Positions 34,265-44,690 of a stretch of DNA of 64,000 nucleotides are shown piece by piece (the first letter of the stretch is position 1; each line of letters opens with the position of its first letter). A program made the position numbers and the translations under genes. Source of the DNA: Salvia splendens (Eukaryota; Streptophyta; Magnoliopsida; Lamiales; Lamiaceae); assembly GCF_004379255.2 (NCBI RefSeq), contig NC_056046.1:3782001-3846000 (forward strand), written 5' to 3'. The notes beneath the pieces are model-generated. The model did no database searches and was not told the origin of the DNA. It worked only from the letters and a program-made list of their open reading frames with translations.

Positions 34265-36179
34265 TCATGACAAGCTTGATCTATCAAGAACTTTCTCAGG
34301 GTGAATCGTGGATTTCTTCCGCCATCTCCTGTTGAATGTATATATGCATGGTTTATTGCCATCACCATAGCTAAGATTCGATGCTCTTTCTGCAGCACCA
34401 TCTTCCACATCACATTCAATTCTTGATGCACTAGACAACTCGGAAGTTGCAGCAAGGTCATCCGGTTTCACTAGCACATCAACCAACTCTGTGTTTTCTG
34501 AAAGAGCTTCATTGTTAATAATTTCTTTTGAGACCTCTGAAACATCAACACTCTCAATTTTAGCATCACCTTCTGGCAGGTCTTCGCCAGATTTCGCACA
34601 CTTTTTCATCTTGCGTGTACCCAGACAAGAAAATTCTGCAGATCCTGAACGAGGTTTCTTGACCTGCAATCCACATGCAGCAATAACGTCATCCCAGAAC
34701 TTGAGTTTTCTTTTCCTAACACTTCGACGGACTATAGACGCAGCTTCACCATTTCCATATCGGTTGTTTTCATCTAATACAGAAGTACGCTCGACAGCAT
34801 TTACACTCTCTACATTGGTGCCATTTTCACTTTGATTCAGTTTCTCTACATCAGGAAAGGTTTCTTCCACTAAGTTTGTTTCATTTGCACAAGTTCTCTC
34901 TGAACCACCATTCCCGAATTGATCAGACTCCGTTATCTGGTCCAAACAAGCAATTACATTCTGTTTAGCAGAACCCCGACTCCCTTGGGCGAGTGCACTC
35001 CAGTCAGACAATAAATTATTTTTACCAATGGTGCTAATAAATTCTGGTTCAGGGTTCAAGGTAGAAGTCAAGAGCTCATAACCTTCACTTCTGACCCTTG
35101 TTGTTAAACTGTACTCTTCTGCATTTTCTTGACTCCCTCTCTTAAGAACCACTTTTTTCTTCTTCAACTTATCTAGTTGATCCTGTCCCTGGTTCAGTTC
35201 CTCTCTAAGGTCCAAAATGATGCCTTCTGCTTCATTTAGCTGACACTCAAGCTCCTCGAATCTGTTCTTTTGTTTCAGTGATGTGATCTCTGCTTCTTTG
35301 GTCTGTAACAAAATTCAAGCTGATTCCTATTATGCTACATCACAACTCAGAATCTTCAAACAAAACTCAACAACATGGTCCTTATGCATATCAATAATCA
35401 TTTCAATCAGCAAGAAGCCATCATGTAATGTGTTCTCAAGCTGAAATCAACAGATTTTGGAACAAAATGAATGTGTCTCACAACCTTACAATTTTTGTGT
35501 TATGTAAATGCATACACGAAACAAATCTATTCCACAAGCTAGATGCATGTTATATTAGATTGCTTTTGTCATAATCTAAAGTAGTTTTCGATCTTGACGC
35601 AATAGCAATAATGAACACAAGTAAAACCATTAAATATCAGAAATCCTATAAAATCCTAAATTTTCAATAACTCAAAGTCTGCGATTTAAGTTAGATTATT
35701 AGGAATTTTCACACGTCCAGAAAAAAGGAATTTCTAGAAGAAGATTATTGACTAAAATTACGAACACATACATTCGCACATCGCTATATCAAATTCTCAA
35801 TCACACACCAAAATCATTTCCAGCTTAGGGAATTCAGATCAACCTATTCCTCAAGTATATATGAAATGCAACAAAATGCACAATCGATGTGCGTGTGTTT
35901 TTCTATAACTACCTTTGTGTCTATCATTTGCTTCAATCGGAGGAGCATGTTCGCAGCCTCTTCCTTAACTGACACCATTTCCTGCTCCGTCCGCCGCGCT
36001 CTCAGCTCCGCCGCCATCACGCGCGCTGCCGCCTCCTTCGCCGTGTTGAGTATCATTTCTGCATACGCTTTTTTAATCGCTTCCATTTCCTGCATCAAAA
36101 CAAGCGAATAAAACAGCTGGTAGCGCTAAAGCCGCGAAGAAGCTCGTTGATATCAGGCGCTCACCTCCATTTCCGCCAT
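34265..36179 (-). CDS. Nuclear coiled-coil protein of unknown function
   Basis: Three exons on the minus strand: 36165-36179, 35913-36089 and 34265-35302, giving 409 residues. Exon 1 codes only MAEME. Residues about 5-115 are a strong coiled coil (AEMILNTAKEAAARVMAAEL, then KQMIDTKTKEAEITSLKQK across the second junction), ending in a lysine run near 110. A basic cluster at 256-263 (RRSVRKRK) looks like a nuclear import signal. The middle and C-terminal parts are polar and low in structure. Plants have a family with the same N-terminal coiled coil that is mostly annotated as uncharacterised, and no enzyme motif is present. The acceptor before exon 3 (TTACAG|ACC) and the donor after exon 2 (AAG|GTAGTT) are good and keep phase 0. 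Further 3' exons cannot be excluded. Confidence 0.8.
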
Positions 36180-36745
36180 CGTTTGAGATCGGCGAACTTC
36201 TGCGAAGAGGAATTTTGGCGTCAACAGCAAGTGTACTCGTTGGCGTGGTTGTTGACGATAATACCCCTCTCGCGATTGATTTATTATGCATAGGGGTTTC
36301 CCGATGTACTCCACGCGATGTCGTTTTCACTATTAGGCGCGAATAATTTAGGCGGAAAGGCGCGAATGGCATTTCTGGTATTTTGAAATTTGGAATTGGG
36401 CTTTGGCCCGCTTTCATTAAATAGGCTTGATCATTATACGGCCTCAATGGAATTAATCACGCAAAATTATTTAAACTATCAAATAGTAAACATTATATTT
36501 ATGAGTATAAATAAGTAAATCATAGTAGATTTCATTATTTCAAGTATTTCCTGTATTATATACTACTAAACTCGGCTCGATGATGGGAATGTTAATATAA
36601 TATTAGATTAATATATACTATTTGTCACATTCTATTTGTCTGATGAGGGTCTATTATTATTAAGTCTTTGTCGTGAATATTCAAATACGGAAGCAGAAAC
36701 TAAAATAATTGTTGGAAGAGAGTGGTTGGCTTTTGATTAGTATTA
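36180..36745. other. Promoter-side spacer
   Basis: Upstream of the nuclear coiled-coil gene. It is GC-richer up to about 36420, then AT-rich. No TATA box stood out. A 124-codon frame at 36073-36447 (minus) overlaps exons 1 and 2 and the leader and is taken as chance. Confidence 0.5.
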
Positions 36746-37731
36746 TAGCATCCTCATCCTCTCTTACTAAAGAGCACGGATGTAGGTCCGGACCCACTTT
36801 TATTACTTTTTCACTCTCTCCTCTTAGGTAATAGCACAACACCCACATCCATGCTCTTCCACAAGGACATGTTTAATGGTCCTACCATTCTATTATTCAA
36901 TTTAAATAAAAACATTTCCACAATATTAAAATGCATTAAAAATATCCGGAATACTATTCCAAATTACAAAAAAAATAAAAATTACATAATTAAAATACTA
37001 AAAATTTAAAATTACATAATTAAAATCCTAAAAAATAAAAAATACATAATTAAAGGCTAAAAAATACCCCGTGGAAGGCTATTCCTCTGGCCGCTGCCGC
37101 CGCTCCCTCCCGATCTGGGTTCGGGTGCCCACCCGTATCGCCTATCGGAGGCATCTTGGTCGTCCACCGGGTAAGGCCAGTAGTCACCCGAAAATTGTGA
37201 ACCTTGGGTTTAAGGAGGGGCCGAAAATTGCATTTCCGGACTAAGAAATGGTTGTGAGCCGAACCACTCGTGGTTCCAACCGCGGGAGTCGGAGGGGTGA
37301 TCGCCGGAGCCGAACATTTTTTTTTTGTAAGTAAGAGTGAAAGACTGAGAATTGATAAGAGAAGATGAGAGAATTTAGATGAGAATTGTGTAGTGCAGTG
37401 TGAAATCTTTTGTGTGGAAGTGGGGGTATTTATAGATGAAAATGTGAATTTTGGGGGGGAAAATTTAAAAATAAATTAAAAGGGGTGAGAAAACGGATAT
37501 AATTTTTTGGGAAGTGGGAAAATATTTTTTTATTTAAAATTGATTTTTGAAATTAAATTCAATTTTTTTTAAAAAAAATAAGAAAAATCAAAAATGCCAA
37601 CGGCTTTGCCATTGGTCAATCAGAACGCGCCACGTCAGCCTGCTCAGCGGCACGGACGTGCTCGATGCATCGAACAGCGCCGTGCCAGTGGCTGGGGCGC
37701 GGCACGGGCGCCGCTGCTGATGCTGATGCCG
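36746..37731 (-). mobile_element. PIF/Harbinger element, copy C (short derivative)
   Basis: The ends TAGCATCCTCATCC and GCTGATGCTGATGCCG are degenerate forms of the terminal repeat seen in copy B, with TTA on both sides (36743-36745 and 37732-37734). The left arm keeps 'agagcacggatg' and 'cacatccatgctcttccaca'; the right arm keeps 'cacgtcagcctgctcagcgg' and 'acggacgtgctcgatgcatc' as in copy B. 986 bp. Only the first part of ORF1 remains and no transposase is present. Confidence 0.8.
37060..37317 (-). pseudogene. Harbinger ORF1 remnant
   Basis: From the ATG at 37317 the frame reads MFGSGDHPSDSRGWNHEWFG, matching the ORF1 start in copy B (MSGNDDNPSGSHGWNPEWFG). A stop follows at about residue 35. 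The rest continues in another frame as DYWPYPVDDQDASDRRYGWA until about 37080. The Myb-like DNA-binding region of ORF1 is deleted. Confidence 0.75.
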
Positions 37732-38320
37732 TTATATTCAAGAGCAAAATATTAATATATCAGCCATCATTTATTAATAATTATGATGACCTACTATATT
37801 CCCGGAAATTAGGTGGGTTGACTCAATGAACCAAAAAAATCCTCATAAATAGGTTTTCAAACTTTATTTATTGTACAAAATTTTGTTTAAAATAGTTATA
37901 GGAAAAGATAATCATCAAGAAAAAATATGAATGACATAATTTATTGACTTAATAAATTACTGATAAATCACTTATAAACATGTGTTAAACCATACATTAG
38001 CATCAGTCCTAGGTATATGTCTGGCATGCTTGCCACATAATATAAAATTTACGCTAAAGTTTGTATGTTGAATATCATAACTCAATACGGAAAGAAAAAA
38101 AGTAGCTCTATTAGTTATAGTTTCACATGTCACACACGTTTATAAAGTGTATTTATAAGAAAAAGTTCATTATTACCATAATTTTAAAAAGGCGTCTACC
38201 AAAAATATCAACCACTACAAAGCCATTTCGTAGCCAACCATTTTGCTACTACATGTCACAATTTAATTGGTAAAATATTAAAAATAATGAACAACAAATG
38301 TAGTCGGCGCTGGTAATTTT

Positions 38321-38881
38321 TAGGGCTGGCAAATCGTGCGGATTGGGTCGTTATCGGGTCAACCTGATAATGACCCAACCCAATAAGGCCTAACCTGAAC
38401 CCGACCTGTTAAGGAAACTGTAAATCCGAACACGAACCCGACCTGCTACCTTCAAATCCGAACACGACCCGCACCCGACACGAACCCGTTATCGACACGA
38501 TATAATATGGGTTGACACGACACGATAACAACCTGAACATGATATTACACGATTAAAACCTAATATTACACGATTAAACTTTAATTTTTAACCTAATTTA
38601 CACAATTAAAATTCGTTTTATACTATTTAAACCTAATTTATAAGAAATTAAAACATTAAAGTAATATATATTTTTTTAAATAATAATAAAAATAATAATA
38701 TTATTTCTTAATGGGTTACCCGTATCCGACCCGCATCCGACCCGAACCCAACCCGAAATTATCGGGTTCTTAATGGGTCAACCCGATAAGTACACGGATC
38801 CAATAAGACTTGACCACAACCCAATAATTTCGTGCGGATTCGTGTCGGATTATCGTGTCGTGTCGAAAATTGCCAGCCCTA
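38321..38881. mobile_element. Non-autonomous hAT element with 8-bp target duplication
   Basis: The ends TAGGGCTGGCAAATCGTG and AAAATTGCCAGCCCTA are inverted, with the exact duplication GTAATTTT outside (38313-38320 and 38882-38889). Inside are many short copies of 'gggtcaacccgataa', 'acacgaacccg' and their inverses. 561 bp, no transposase. The end sequence starts like that at 15980 but the interior is a different family. Confidence 0.9.
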
Positions 38882-39419
38882 GTAATTTTATCATGACTCA
38901 CTGCTAATAGTTTAGTAATAAGAGCAATGTGCTACTAACATTATAACAAAGGATTTGCAACACACAAATCTGCGTCTAAAATATTACTCCCTCCGTAAGT
39001 AAACAATAGTGTATTTACTCCATTTTTGTATGCTCAAAAAAATTAATCTACTTTTATTTTGAGTAAGTTTTCATCTCTTATGAGATGACTTTCATTTTTC
39101 ACTAATAACCAATTTTTTTTTACTTTATTGATTTCGTAGTATTAAAATTCGTGTCGTCCCTAAAATTCATATTTTTACGAGACGATGAGAGAAATATCAA
39201 AGAATGGACAAAAGCTAATCAAGTTTAGGGATGGATGCATGTGATAGATACTATAATAAATTAGCATCGCATCCTAATTTCTAGGAATTTCAGTTTCATG
39301 CGTGCCATCATCTGTCACTAATTTTCTTTTCGGGTTGTCTATTAATATCTTCACACTTAAGTACTTAATAGTAATTTTTTTTAATTAACTCCACATTCTA
39401 GTAACTAACTTAACTCATA

Positions 39420-39598
39420 CTCTCTTCGTTCCATTCAAGATGATCACATTTTTGAGTGGAACGAGATTTTAAGAATTGTTGTTAGGTGGAATAAAGTAAA
39501 AAGGAAAAAAAAGTAGTTGAATATTTTAATGAGAAAAGATGAAATATGAGGTTATTTCTAAAATTGGAAAGTGGTCATCTTAACTGAGACCAAGTTAG
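39420..39598. mobile_element. Stowaway-like MITE
   Basis: The left end CTCTCTTCGTTCCATTCAAGATGATCA-like arm pairs with 'tggtcatcttaactgagacc' at the right, with TA at both sides. About 179 bp, non-coding. Confidence 0.6.
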
Positions 39599-39692
39599 TA
39601 TGGAAGTGGTAGAGAGTAAATTAGACGATAAAGTTTGAATAAAGTTCGTATGGAAGTGGTAGAGAGTAAATTAGACGATAAAGTTTGAATAA
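39598..39692. repeat. 50-bp tandem duplication upstream of the BIR2-like gene
   Basis: GTATGGAAGTGGTAGAGAGT followed by 'aaattagacgataaagtttg' occurs twice in a row (period 50) without visible change, starting exactly at the right edge of the MITE. It is 230-320 bp before the receptor ATG. Confidence 0.95.
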
Positions 39693-39918
39693 CAGCTGTC
39701 GTAGGGTTTGACCTGCGGGCATCCCAGTCAAAGACGAATATTTTCGTTGAAAATTCAACACAGGCACCCGAAAAGATCTTAAAAGTAAAAAACACTTAAT
39801 TATCCCTTCCAGCAAACCCAGAAGAAACCACACACACAAAACACACACTATCTTTCTAGAGAGAGAAACTATGCCTCCCCATTAGCCGCGCCATTTCCCC
39901 CCTTTCTCTCTCTCAGAC

Positions 39919-41718
39919 ATGAATATTCATCTCCTCCGAATCGGATCGCAGCTCCTCTCCCTCTCGCTGCTACTGGCCTCTCTCTCCTCCGCCGAAGATG
40001 ACTTCAACTGCCTGCGCGAAGTCCGCAGCTCGTTGACTGACCCCGACGACAGACTGTCCTGGAATTTCTCCAACACCACCGCCGGCGCCGTCTGCAGCTT
40101 CGCTGGCGTCAAGTGCTGGAACGACCAGGAGAACAGGGTGATAAGTTTGGAGCTCGCGGATTTCAATCTCGCCGGAAATATTCCCGATTCGTTTCGCCTC
40201 TGCCACAACCTTCAAACCCTGAATCTCGCTGGTAATTCGCTCTCCGGCTCGATCCCTGGCCAAATCTGCACTTGGCTGCCTTATTTGACTACTCTCGATT
40301 TGTCGCGTAATAATTTGACCGGTGAGATACCGAGTGATCTCTCTAAATGCTCGTATTTGAACAATTTGGTGTTGGATGATAACCATCTGTACGGTGCTAT
40401 TCCTTACCAATTGTCTAGTTTGGGGCGATTGCAGAAGTTCTCTGTTGTCAATAATCAATTAACTGGACCTGTGCCGTCGTTCAACTATAAATTTGAGCTT
40501 GATTATGACGGAAATAAGGGGCTCTGCGGCGGGCCGTTGGGGAAATGCGGCGGATTGAGCAAGAGGAATTTGGCGATTATCATTGCTGCAGGGGTTTTTG
40601 GGGCGGCAGCGTCGTTGGTGCTGGGATTTGGGCTGTGGTGGTGGTATTTTGTGAGATCGAGTAAGAGGAGTAAGAAAGGGTATGGTGTTGGTAGAAGGGA
40701 TGATGATTGGGCTGAGGTTTTGAGGGCTCATAAGCTTACACAAGTGACATTGTTTCAAAAGCCTCTAGTTAAGGTTAAGCTGGTGGATTTGTTGGCTGCA
40801 ACGAACAATTTTAGCAGGGAGAGCGTTATAGTTTCGAGTAGGACTGGCACGACGTATAAGGCTGTGTTGCCGGATGGTTCAGCTCTTGCGATCAAGCGGC
40901 TGATTGAGTGTAAGATTGGGGAGAGGCAGTTTGGGATGGAGATGAATAGGTTGGGGCAGTTGAGGCATCCGAATTTGGTGCCCCTTTTGGGGTTTTGCAC
41001 GGTGGAGGATGAGAAGCTCTTGGTGTACAAGCATTTGTCCAACGGGACTCTTGGATCGATGCTGACTGGCAATGCGAGCAACTTGGATTGGACGACTAGA
41101 TTTAGGATTGCCTTGGGTGCTGCAAGAGGGCTTGCTTGGCTTCACCATGGCTGCCACCCTCCGATCCTCCACCAGAACATCAGCTCAAATGTGGTTATGC
41201 TTGATGAGGATTTTGATGCTCGGATAATGGACTTTGGGCTGGCAAGACTCCTGAACTCAACCGAGCCTCATGAGAGTAGCTTTGTGTATGGGGATTTAGG
41301 AGAGATTGGATATGTTGCTCCGGAGTATTCAACAACAATGGTTGCTTCCCTTAAAGGAGACACATACAGTTTTGGAGTTGTGCTTCTGGAATTGGCAACT
41401 GGAAGGAAGCCTCTTGATGATGGTACCCTTGAGGATGCGCCTAAGGGCAGTGTAGTCGACTGGGTGAAGCATCTTGCTAGTTCTGGCCGGATTAAAGATG
41501 CCATAGATAAGCAGTTATGTGGGAAGGGCCATGACGAGGAGATAGTGCGTTTCTTGAATATCGCTTATAACTGTGTTGTTTCTCAGCCCAAGAACCGGTC
41601 GTCTATGTTCCAAGTTTATGAGTCGTTGAAGGGCATGGCGGAGGAACATGGTTTCTCAGAGCATTTCGATGAATTTCCTCTGTTGTTCACGAAGCAAGAG
41701 CCAACTAGTCCCCTTTGA
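39919..41718 (+). CDS. BIR2: BIR2-like LRR receptor pseudokinase
   Basis: An intronless frame of 599 residues, the usual length for this family. A signal peptide covers about 1-25 (cut near LSSA|EDDF), then an LRR N-cap with a paired-Cys motif and about five leucine-rich repeats (75-185). A transmembrane segment lies at about 218-245 and a kinase-like domain at about 300-580. The kinase looks inactive: the glycine loop is SSRTGT (306-311), the HRD triad is HQN (418-420), while the Lys of LAIK (326) and DFG (438-440) remain. Arabidopsis BIR proteins bind the co-receptor BAK1 and hold it away from immune receptors until a ligand arrives; BIR2 is an atypical kinase phosphorylated by BAK1. The juxtamembrane HKLTQVTLFQKPLVKVKL closely follows BIR2 as I remember it. 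BIR3 and BIR4 are the alternatives. The upstream region has a 50-bp tandem duplication and a four-codon upstream frame. Confidence 0.93.
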   Translation: MNIHLLRIGSQLLSLSLLLASLSSAEDDFNCLREVRSSLTDPDDRLSWNFSNTTAGAVCSFAGVKCWNDQENRVISLELADFNLAGNIPDSFRLCHNLQTLNLAGNSLSGSIPGQICTWLPYLTTLDLSRNNLTGEIPSDLSKCSYLNNLVLDDNHLYGAIPYQLSSLGRLQKFSVVNNQLTGPVPSFNYKFELDYDGNKGLCGGPLGKCGGLSKRNLAIIIAAGVFGAAASLVLGFGLWWWYFVRSSKRSKKGYGVGRRDDDWAEVLRAHKLTQVTLFQKPLVKVKLVDLLAATNNFSRESVIVSSRTGTTYKAVLPDGSALAIKRLIECKIGERQFGMEMNRLGQLRHPNLVPLLGFCTVEDEKLLVYKHLSNGTLGSMLTGNASNLDWTTRFRIALGAARGLAWLHHGCHPPILHQNISSNVVMLDEDFDARIMDFGLARLLNSTEPHESSFVYGDLGEIGYVAPEYSTTMVASLKGDTYSFGVVLLELATGRKPLDDGTLEDAPKGSVVDWVKHLASSGRIKDAIDKQLCGKGHDEEIVRFLNIAYNCVVSQPKNRSSMFQVYESLKGMAEEHGFSEHFDEFPLLFTKQEPTSPL

Positions 41719-44378
41719 ATCAAGGGTTCTGATGCAGGTTCCTGCAAATTATGAGAAGCAAATTGTTTGATATTATCCATCATGAATTGCTTTTCATATC
41801 TATGTATCTATATTATATATAGCTCATCTGCATATATTTGAAGCTTTGCATTTTGAAATATGTTATATCTAGAGCTTCTATTTATGGCTCAGTGTGTGTG
41901 TTTGTAGATATAGATTTGGCCTTCTGCTTCTGCTACGAAGTCTTTTGAAAATTTGATACAGTTCTTATGCATTTTTCATGTATTTAGTATGGAAATGGGA
42001 GATTAATCATGTTACAATTTATGTAGCTGATTGGGAGAATCTATAATGTCATTACCTTACATGCAGGAACTAAGATCGTATTTTATTTTATATTATCTCG
42101 TATTATACTATTATTTAGTATGTACAATTAATTCTGCTGTCGATTTCTATTGCTTTCTTCTCATTATGATATTTGATTTGATCATTTTCTTGTATTCCAT
42201 CTGCTAGTTTTTGTTTTTAGCGATTTATGTTAGATTCTGGTGACATTTATTGTATTCCAAAAAATATCTCATAACTACTGTATTCGTAATCTATTAATGT
42301 TTTTATAAAATGGTTAATTACTCGAACTTATACTTATACTCCTTGTATTTTCTGATTTTTTCCACTAAAACAAAAACTCAATACCGATATGGTAATTTAA
42401 AAACTTGCCAAACAAAATGACGTCATTTTAGTTGCATTTATTAGTCAATCCCAACAGATTTTCGTAGATTTTGATTTATTGAATCAAATCACAATAATCT
42501 ATAGTCTCATTTTTTTATGGGTCCCTGCAACAGCAACATTATTACTGTAAAGAAAAATAAAAATAAAATTTCATTTTCCTTTTCTTTTTCATTTACCCTT
42601 TTCCTAGTATCCAAGTTTATCTCTTGCATTTCCTAAAAAAAAAGTCACTCCTACTATATCTCTCACATTCCGAAATTCTGATAATTGTAATTAAAAAGTT
42701 TTAGGTTAAGGAGAATTTCACGTCCGCCTCTATAGCCATCTTTTGGTAATAGTCTAGATATAGTAATTTTCATCAGTGAAAAAATGATTTTACATAGTCA
42801 TCATTTTTTACTCCACTTTTTACTAAGAGAGGCAGAGGAAATATTAAATTAAAATAATGGAGTAAAAGAAACTGATTCCTCCCATGCAAGACAAATGAGG
42901 AGCCCACCGCAGTTTGAATCTCATTCACTTTGGACTTCTTAAAATAACCAAAAATCAAACCTAAAAATAAAGAAGATAAAAAAAGGAATTAAACAAAAAA
43001 GTATAGCTGTGAAGAAAAAGAGAATATGCAGCTACCTCTTTTTATTTTGCATTTTGAGTGTTGCAGATATTCATATCAAAGTACAAAAAGTTTGAACTTA
43101 ATACATCATTAATATTATTTTATGGAGTACATTTCATATGTAATTCTCAAAACAACCAAACTAGATGTAGGTACTGGAATATATAACTCGTTACCACAAT
43201 AATTGTCATACAAATAACATGACCACCAGAACTGAATGGATGTTTGGAGAATGTAAATCCAATAGCATATGTTAGTTTTATTAGTATTTGAGTCACAAAA
43301 GTATTATTGGATGTGAGTTTGAATTCAAATAATTCACATGTTTCACTGAAACATAGTCTCACAAAGTATTATTGGATGTGAGTTGAATTCAAATAATTCA
43401 CATGTTTAACTGAAACATAGTCTCACACTATTAAGAGACTCCATATACTATGAATCATGATTTCATAATATATAAAAAAACAATTTTGCAATTGAAATGT
43501 AAAAAATAATACTTCATCTATTCACAATCAATAGTTTTGCATTTTCACTTTGGTCCATTCATAAAAATTAGTTTTCTTATATTCTTGGTAAGTTTTTTTC
43601 TCTATTGAGCTTTGCTTCATTCTTCACTAATAATATTTTAATTATTTTTTCTCTCTATTGCGCATATTTTACCAGTTTTGCATTAAAATTCGTGAAATTC
43701 AATATTAAAATTATTAATAGCGAACTGATGGTACGGAGTAGAATGAAATAGAATGGTTACCTAAATTTCAGGCACTAAAAAACATATTAGCAACATTTGA
43801 GGGGCAAATATTTAGAAAGAAGGGCCCCTTTAATTGAGCCCGTGGCGACAACCTTTATTAGGGGACACTACCAAATATCTCAAAACAAATGTTATAGACA
43901 ATACCATCATTATCTGCATGAGCATGCTACCTCAAAACATGTCCAAAAGAAAATTTTAACTATTATTCTATTTTAATTGTCCCAACACACGTTCTAGAAC
44001 AATTAATTGTACAAACGAGCCCTTAATTCTCATGACATAAATTCACAAACAAATTGGATTTCCTCGACTCGACTGCTTAGGCCTGTGTTGAGCATAACTA
44101 ATACGAGATTGAAACACGACACAGAACGCCTTGCCCCGCGTGATCTTTTGACATGCAAAGTAAGTATCAAGAATCTCTGTCTGAGGAGATAAGCAAAATA
44201 TAGTGATTGAGACAGCCTGCAAAAAGCTATGCCCTCTTTTTACCAGAAATAGAAGCCATCATCATCATCATACATGGATCCAACATTTCTCATCACAACA
44301 AATATGTATGAACTTATGTAACATTTTCATCCCACTTCATAATTCACAGAAATGGAACTCCAAATTCACCTTTCTTCT
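41719..44378. other. Intergenic DNA between the BIR2-like and CLE25-like genes
   Basis: The first 300 bases are probably the receptor 3' UTR. The rest is AT-rich, with a tandem duplication (43293-43427) and a decayed MITE-like stretch at about 43511-43737. No gene was seen. Confidence 0.5.
43293..43427. repeat. Tandem duplication, unit about 66 bp
   Basis: The block 'agtattattggatgtgagtt' plus 'tcaaataattcacatgttt' and 'ctgaaacatagtctcac' occurs twice in a row with one or two changes. Confidence 0.92.
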
Positions 44379-44690
44379 TCATGTTGGAGGTAGTCTAGTA
44401 GTCCCAACTCTTCTGCAAAAGAAACAAGAACACCAACATAAATATTTGAGATTCTTGAAAAAAATATCTATGCCTTGATAGAATGAACATATATACCTGT
44501 TGTGAATGGGATCAGGGCCATTGGGGACTCTTCTCTTGCTGACAAAATTGAGGTGGAGACTTGTCTTTTTTGGAGTTTGCATTGGGATACTAATAATAGT
44601 CCTAAAACTGAAGTGGGATAAGCTCACAACAAGAAGCAGAAGAAAGCAGAGAAAGCAAACTGACAAAGCTAATTTTCTTGCACAACCCAT
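44379..44690 (-). CDS. CLE25: CLE25-type signalling peptide precursor
   Basis: Two exons on the minus strand (44497-44690 and 44379-44412) give a 75-residue precursor. Residues 7-24 form a hydrophobic signal sequence (LALSVCFLCFLLLLVVSL). The 12-residue CLE motif RRVPNGPDPIHN is at 53-64, with the conserved Pro56, Gly58, Pro59, Asp60, His63 and Asn64; prolines of this motif are often hydroxylated in mature CLE peptides. The donor AACAG|GTATAT splits the Arg after the motif, and exon 2 adds RVGTTRLPPT. Without splicing the frame would run through the intron and add about 38 wrong residues. Arabidopsis CLE25 (RKVPNGPDPIHN) has a similar short Arg/Pro-rich end. It is made in vascular tissue and moves from root to shoot under water shortage, acting through BAM receptors. 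The neighbours support orthology: the BIR2-like and RsmD-like genes flank CLE25 in Arabidopsis too. Confidence 0.9.
   Translation of the reverse strand: MGCARKLALSVCFLCFLLLLVVSLSHFSFRTIISIPMQTPKKTSLHLNFVSKRRVPNGPDPIHNRYICSFYQGIDIFFKNLKYLCWCSCFFCRRVGTTRLPPT

Larger units (their letters stand above)
37735..39918. other. Intergenic DNA upstream of the BIR2-like gene
   Basis: Contains an hAT MITE (38321-38881), remains of a Stowaway-like end near 38985, a Stowaway-like MITE (39420-39598) and a 50-bp tandem duplication (39598-39692). The last 230 bp, CA- and CT-rich, are probably the core promoter and leader of the receptor gene. A tiny upstream frame (ATG CCT CCC CAT TAG) lies at 39871-39885. 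Confidence 0.6.

Noticed and set aside
36073..36447. 124-codon frame (minus)
   Set aside because: Overlaps exons 1 and 2 of the nuclear coiled-coil gene in another frame, plus its leader. No family likeness.
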